From positions 72,001 through 136,000 of the forward strand of contig CAJNDS010002809.1 of NCBI GenBank assembly GCA_905221605.1: a stretch of DNA of 64,000 nt, written 5' to 3'. The stretch is from Symbiodinium natans (taxonomy: Eukaryota; Sar; Dinophyceae; Suessiales; Symbiodiniaceae). The notes below the pieces were generated by a model that made no database searches, was not told the DNA's origin, and saw only the letters and a program-made list of their open reading frames with translations. Shown in pieces: positions 37,101 to 40,100 of the stretch. The translations under genes and the position numbers were made by a program. Each line of letters begins with the position of its first letter. Within the stretch, counting starts at the first letter, position 1.

Positions 37101-40100
37101 CCTATACTGGGGGTACCCCTGTGTTACCCCCAAATATAGCCCCTTCAACAAAGGCCCCCTAAGAGGGGCACCCCTTATCATCGGAAACCCTGAAATGGAG
37201 GGAGGTTTACGAAAACAAGATATTCAACCCAGGTAGTAGGATTCCCTTGTGATTAGGACCCCAACAAGGTACCCCGAATTTCGGAAGCCCACCATTTCCT
37301 AAAACCCTGCGTCTCAAAATGCCAGAGCAGCGTAGAACAACAATGAAGCCATGTCTCTTCCCCTAAACCCTAAACCCTAAACCCTAAACCCTAAACCCTA
37401 AACCCTAAACCCTAAGCCCTAAGCCCTAAGCCCTAAGCCCTAACCTAAGCCCTAAGCCCTAAACCCTTTAAACCCTAAACCCTTTAAACCCTAAACCCTT
37501 TAAACCCTTTAAACCCTTTAAACCCTTTAAACCCTTTAAACCCTTTAAACCCTAAACCCTAAACCCTAAACCCTAAACCCTAAACCCTAACCCTAAACCC
37601 TAAACCCACAAGGAGACCTGTGCCTACGGGCTCTGAGGGGGCGACCGTCGCCTTTTGGGCCCCTGCAGTTGGAAGCTCAGGGCGGGTTTGGGTTTAGTTT
37701 TTAGGGGTTTAGGGTTTAGGGCTTAGAGTCATCGAGTTTTTTGTTCAGGCTTGAGGGGGTCTTGGGGGTAAGCGCCAGTGTCTTGCGGTTTGGGATGATT
37801 ACCGTAGAAGGAACCCTTAATCTTATTCCCCTTCTTCAGCCGTATACATACCTTTTATAGTCCGCATATGCCCAAGTAGGCCCCAAAATAAAACCCAAAT
37901 AACCCCGAAGGTCCCTTGTAAGGGTCCCTCCAATTGTCCCTAGATTCTCGAATTTCCAGAGTGGGCGCAGGAGATGGGGATGGCGTTCAGGATGCCCCCT
38001 TATTCCTAAACCCTAAACCCTAAACCCTACACCCTAAACCCTAAACCCTAAACCCTTTTTTGGGTGGATGGGGTTGGGGTGGCGTTTGGGTGGGGGTGGG
38101 GGTGGGGTTTGGGTTGGGCTTGGGGTTGAAGAGCTTCGGGTCAGCAAACGTTGTTGCAGTGCTTGTCGGCCTGGGCTTTCGATCATGAGAAAGAGTCAAA
38201 GACTACCCAGAAACTCAAGGGTTTAGGGTTTAGGGTTTAGGGTTTAGGGTTTAGGGTTTAAGAATAGCGGTCCTGGGGGTATTCTCGGGCTTGCCGTAAG
38301 CACTCAATCCCTCAACCCTGCAAGTCCCACAAGTCCCATAAGCCCGAAACCCAGACCTAAAAACTCAGCTAGGGTTTCGGGTTTAGGGTTTGGGGTTTAG
38401 GGTTTAGGGTTTAGGGTTTAGGGTTTAGGGTTATAGGAGCCCTGAAGTTCTGCAGGCTTTGGGGCAAGCCTCAGCCAACAGGCATGGCAGTGAAGCTTGC
38501 CTCGGCAGCTAGGGTTTAGGGTTTAGGGTTTAGGGTTTAGGGTTTAGGGTTTAGGGTTTAGGGTTTAGGGTTTAGGGTTTAGGGGCCTTAAGGTGAACTA
38601 TCATGGGGGGGGAACCTCGGGGGGGGGGGTTTATTTGCCGGGCTTTGTGATCTTGGGTGCCCAGGTTTTATGTACCGGTTCAGGGTCCAGCCCTAGACCT
38701 TACACCTTACAACCTGAACCCCAAAACCCAAAACCCTACACCCTAAACCCTAAACCCTAAACCCTGAACCCTGAACCCTGAACCCTGAACCCCAAACCCC
38801 AAACCCCAAACCCAAATCCAAAACCTAAGCTTTGAGTGGCACCCCCAGTTGGATGGCACGCTCTCATAGCAAAAGGCTCTAGCACAAGGCCGAGTTGTAG
38901 GGTTTAGGGTTTAGGGTTTGGGGTGTAGGGTTTGGGGTTTAGGGGTTCAGGACCAGGGTTCAGGGTTCAGGGTCAGGTTTAGGATTTAGTGACGTGGGTG
39001 CTGCGGTGCTTAGGTTTGGGGGATCTATAAGGGCTTTTCGGGTGCATATATATATATATATAGGTTTTTGTTTTTGGGATACAGAGATTGATAAGGTATG
39101 GGCTTCAGAATTTTGTTTGGGGTTGGGGGGGTGGGTGGGCTGTACCCCCTGTGGTTCTGGAGATCTAGAGATATAGGGTTTAGGGTTTTACGTCCCGAAA
39201 CATAGTGCTTTTAAACCCCCAGACTCTTAACCCTAAACCCTCATACCCTAGCCCTAAACCTTCAACCCTAAACCCTAAACCCTAAGCCCTAAACCCTAAA
39301 CCCTAAAACCCCCCCCCAAAAGCTCCTGAACAACAGCAAAGCGCGGCTCAGGCTGCTGCTGAACCGCGGCTCCGACTCTCCGTCCCTGTGCCTCGTCTCA
39401 GGTCTGGCCGGCATACCCCAGTCGGCTAGGGTTTAGGGTTTAGGGTTTAGGATGTAGGGTTTAGGGTTTAGGGTTTCGGGTCTTGGGGTTTAGGGTTTAG
39501 GGTTCAGGGTTCAGGGTTCAGGGTTTAGGCAGGTCAGGGTTCAGGGTTCAGGGTTCAGGGTTCAGGGTTCAGGGTTCAGGGTTCAGGGTTCAGGGTTCAG
39601 GGTTAGAGTATATGATCCAGTAACGCAGGCCTAAATTGGTTCCAAAGACCCTGGGAACTCCAGATTCCATGTGGCGGCTTGGGACATTGGGGGGTACCTT
39701 ACCGGGGTCCCTTGTCATAAGGGGATCCTACTATGTGGGCTCTTTTTTGGGGGCCCCATATGTTCGTAAACCCCCCCATGTCAGCGCCCCGCCCTTAAAG
39801 AAGGCAGAGAGCCTGGGAGTGAGCGCTTTACGAAGTTCTGGGTTTAGGGTTTAGGGTTTAGGGTTTAGGGTTTAGGGTTTAGGGTTTAGGGTTTAGGGTT
39901 TAGGGTTTAGGGTTTAGGGTTTAGGGTTTAGGGGTTAGGGTGAGAAGGTTCATGGGTACTTAAAAGTACGGTTGCAGGGGCCCTAGATGGGGTTATGACC
40001 ATGAACCTCCAAGTAGGGGTACAGGGTTCAGGTTTCAGGCTCGAAGGGCTTAGTAGTCCAGGAGCCGTAAGCGAACTACGCCCCCTGAACTCCAAAACCC